Assembly (NCBI GenBank): GCA_023974075.1
Contig: JAMFTG010000557.1
Coordinates: 175,487 to 239,486 of the forward strand
Origin: Chaenocephalus aceratus
Taxonomy: Eukaryota > Chordata > Actinopteri > Perciformes > Channichthyidae
DNA length: 64,000 nt
Direction: 5' to 3'
The notes beneath the pieces were generated by a model, which was not told where the DNA came from, ran no database searches, and saw only the letters and a list, made by a program, of their open reading frames with translations. The translations under genes were made by a program, and so were the position numbers. Position 1 is the stretch's first letter, and every line of letters begins with the position of its first letter. Below are positions 62,640 through 64,000 of the stretch, one piece after another.

Positions 62640-64000
62640 GTCAGAGGTCCTCAAAATCGGCAACCCCTCACCCCCTCCATCGCTCTCTTATAGGAGATGT
62701 ATCCTCCATCACTCTAACACTACATCTCCAAACTTTCATCATCATAGCAATAACTGTAGTAAAGAAAAGCTATTCATTAATAGATGAGAATAAGAATAAT
62801 GCAAGATTTCTTTTCAGCACTGTAGCCAGGCTGACAGAGAGCCACAGCTCGATTGAGCCTTCTATTCCCATAGCACTCAGTAGCAATGATTGTATGTGCT
62901 TTTTTAACGATAAAATTGTTACTCTTAGAAACTAAATTAATGACCTCTTGCCTTTGACCAGTATAGTGTTATCAACAGCTCCCGGAAACGTAAGTTCTAA
63001 TATTACACTAGATAGTAAACTAGAATGCTTTTCAGCCATTAACCTTGAACAATTAAATTCAATGATTCTCTCTTCTAAACCATCAACGTGCATGTTAGAC
63101 CCAATTCCAACTAAGCTGTTGAAGGATGTTTTTCCATTAATTAGCACTTCTTTATTGAATATTATGAATATGTCTTTATTATCAGGCTATGTTCCACAAT
63201 CATTCAAAGTAGCAGTGATAACACTGCTTCTTAAAAAGCACAACCTCGATCCAGAGGTTTTAGCCAACTATAGACCTATTTCTAATCTTCCGTTCCTCTC
63301 AAAAATTCTTGAGAAAGCGGTCGCAAAACAGTTGTGTGATTACTTAAAAAACAATGATTTATTTGAAGATTTTCAGTCTGGCTTTAGAACACATCATAGC
63401 ACAGAGACAGCTCTGGTTAAAGTCACAAATGACATTCTAATAGCCTCAGACAAGGGACTTGTCTCTATTCTTGTTTTGCTCGATCTCAGTACTGCATTTG
63501 ATACTATGGACCATGATATCCTATTGCAAAGATTAGAGCACTTAGTTGGCACACAGGGAACTGCTTTAGGCTGGTTTAGGTCCTATCTATCTGAACGCTC
63601 TCAGTTTGTACGTGTTAACGATGAATTTTCCACGCAAACCAAAGTTAGCCATGGAGTGCCACAGGGCTCAGTGCTCGGACCTATTTTGTTCACATTATAT
63701 ATGCTTCCGTTAGGCAATATTATAAGGAATCATTATGTAAACTTTCATTGTTATGCGGATGATAATCAACTATATTTATCAATCAAACCTGATGAAATTA
63801 ATCATCTAAATTAAATTCAAGACTGCCTTAAGGACTTAAAAACGTGGATGACCTTAAACTTTTTGATGTTAACACGACCAAAACTGAAGTTATTGTACTT
63901 GGCCCGAAGAATCTACGAAACAAATTATCTAAAGATATACTAACTATGGATGGCATTAATTTGGCCTCCAGTGAGACTGTAAGGAATCTTGGTGTTATAT
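62640..64000 (+). mobile_element. L2-type LINE reverse transcriptase, decayed, runs off the window
   Basis: The longest open piece (62948-63814, 288 codons) spans most of a reverse transcriptase: [18 protein letters not shown] at about 107-124, FQSGFR near 142, catalytic [15 protein letters not shown] at 178-192, [14 protein letters not shown] at 225-238 and the catalytic [10 protein letters not shown] at 258-267. These are the motifs of teleost L2/Maui-like LINEs. An in-frame TAA precedes it (near 62935) and another ends it; the phase then changes and continues with TKTEVIVLGPKNLR to the window edge. Not active as it stands. Confidence 0.88.

Overview
The window looks like a gene-poor, repeat-dense stretch of a teleost fish genome. 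Supporting evidence is spliced eukaryotic genes with GT/AG introns, an NLRC3-like receptor of the large fish NLR expansion, a Tc1 element, a Rex3-like LINE with a GATG tail, L2-type and L1/Tx1-type LINE relics, several hAT elements, and many micro- and minisatellites. The species cannot be named from sequence alone. A run of exactly 100 N (12411-12510) shows this is a scaffold.

Layout. 1-7.2 kb: microsatellites, a 33-bp minisatellite, two back-to-back 1-kb non-autonomous DNA elements and a small hAT element with a perfect 8-bp target duplication. 8.2-10.8 kb, minus strand: a four-exon helical cytokine gene that I read as il23a (IL-23 p19), with a TATA-like box, an AU-rich 3' flank, a minisatellite in intron 3 and a 27-C pyrimidine tract before exon 3. 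11-20 kb: microsatellites, an orphan NLR leader exon, a 5S-rRNA-derived fragment, LINE debris and a 1.4-kb minisatellite. 21.2-48.2 kb, plus strand: an NLRC3-like gene with leader exon, RING exon, one large FISNA-NACHT exon and eight LRR exons (A-H). 48.2-56 kb: a nested transposon zone (intact Tc1-like element; Gypsy-type gag cut by a hAT element). 58.1-58.4 kb: two exons of a nemp1-like gene. 59.9-64 kb: a hAT-Charlie-like relic and LINE relics, ending inside an L2-type reverse transcriptase that runs off the window.

The most striking structure is the LRR part of the NLR gene. LRR exons B to H sit in introns of two kinds, short (S) and long (L), in the order S-L-L-S-L-L. Distances between matching exons (C to F, D to G, E to H) are 10,042, 10,040 and 10,572 bp; the last becomes 10,043 after removing a LINE and its target duplication. 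Diagnostic bases follow the same pairing. The array therefore grew by duplicating a three-exon, 10.04-kb block rather than exon by exon. Every LRR exon has the same phase (starts by completing an AG-x codon, ends in AG|GTCAGT), so any number of units keeps the frame.

How the genes relate: il23a and nemp1 both belong, as I recall, to the human 12q13 region, so the window may be an old conserved block into which an NLR copy and many transposons have expanded. The NLR leader exon and RING exon each carry a one-base frameshift while the 602-codon FISNA-NACHT exon is open. Whether this gene is intact, decaying or mis-sequenced is the main open question.
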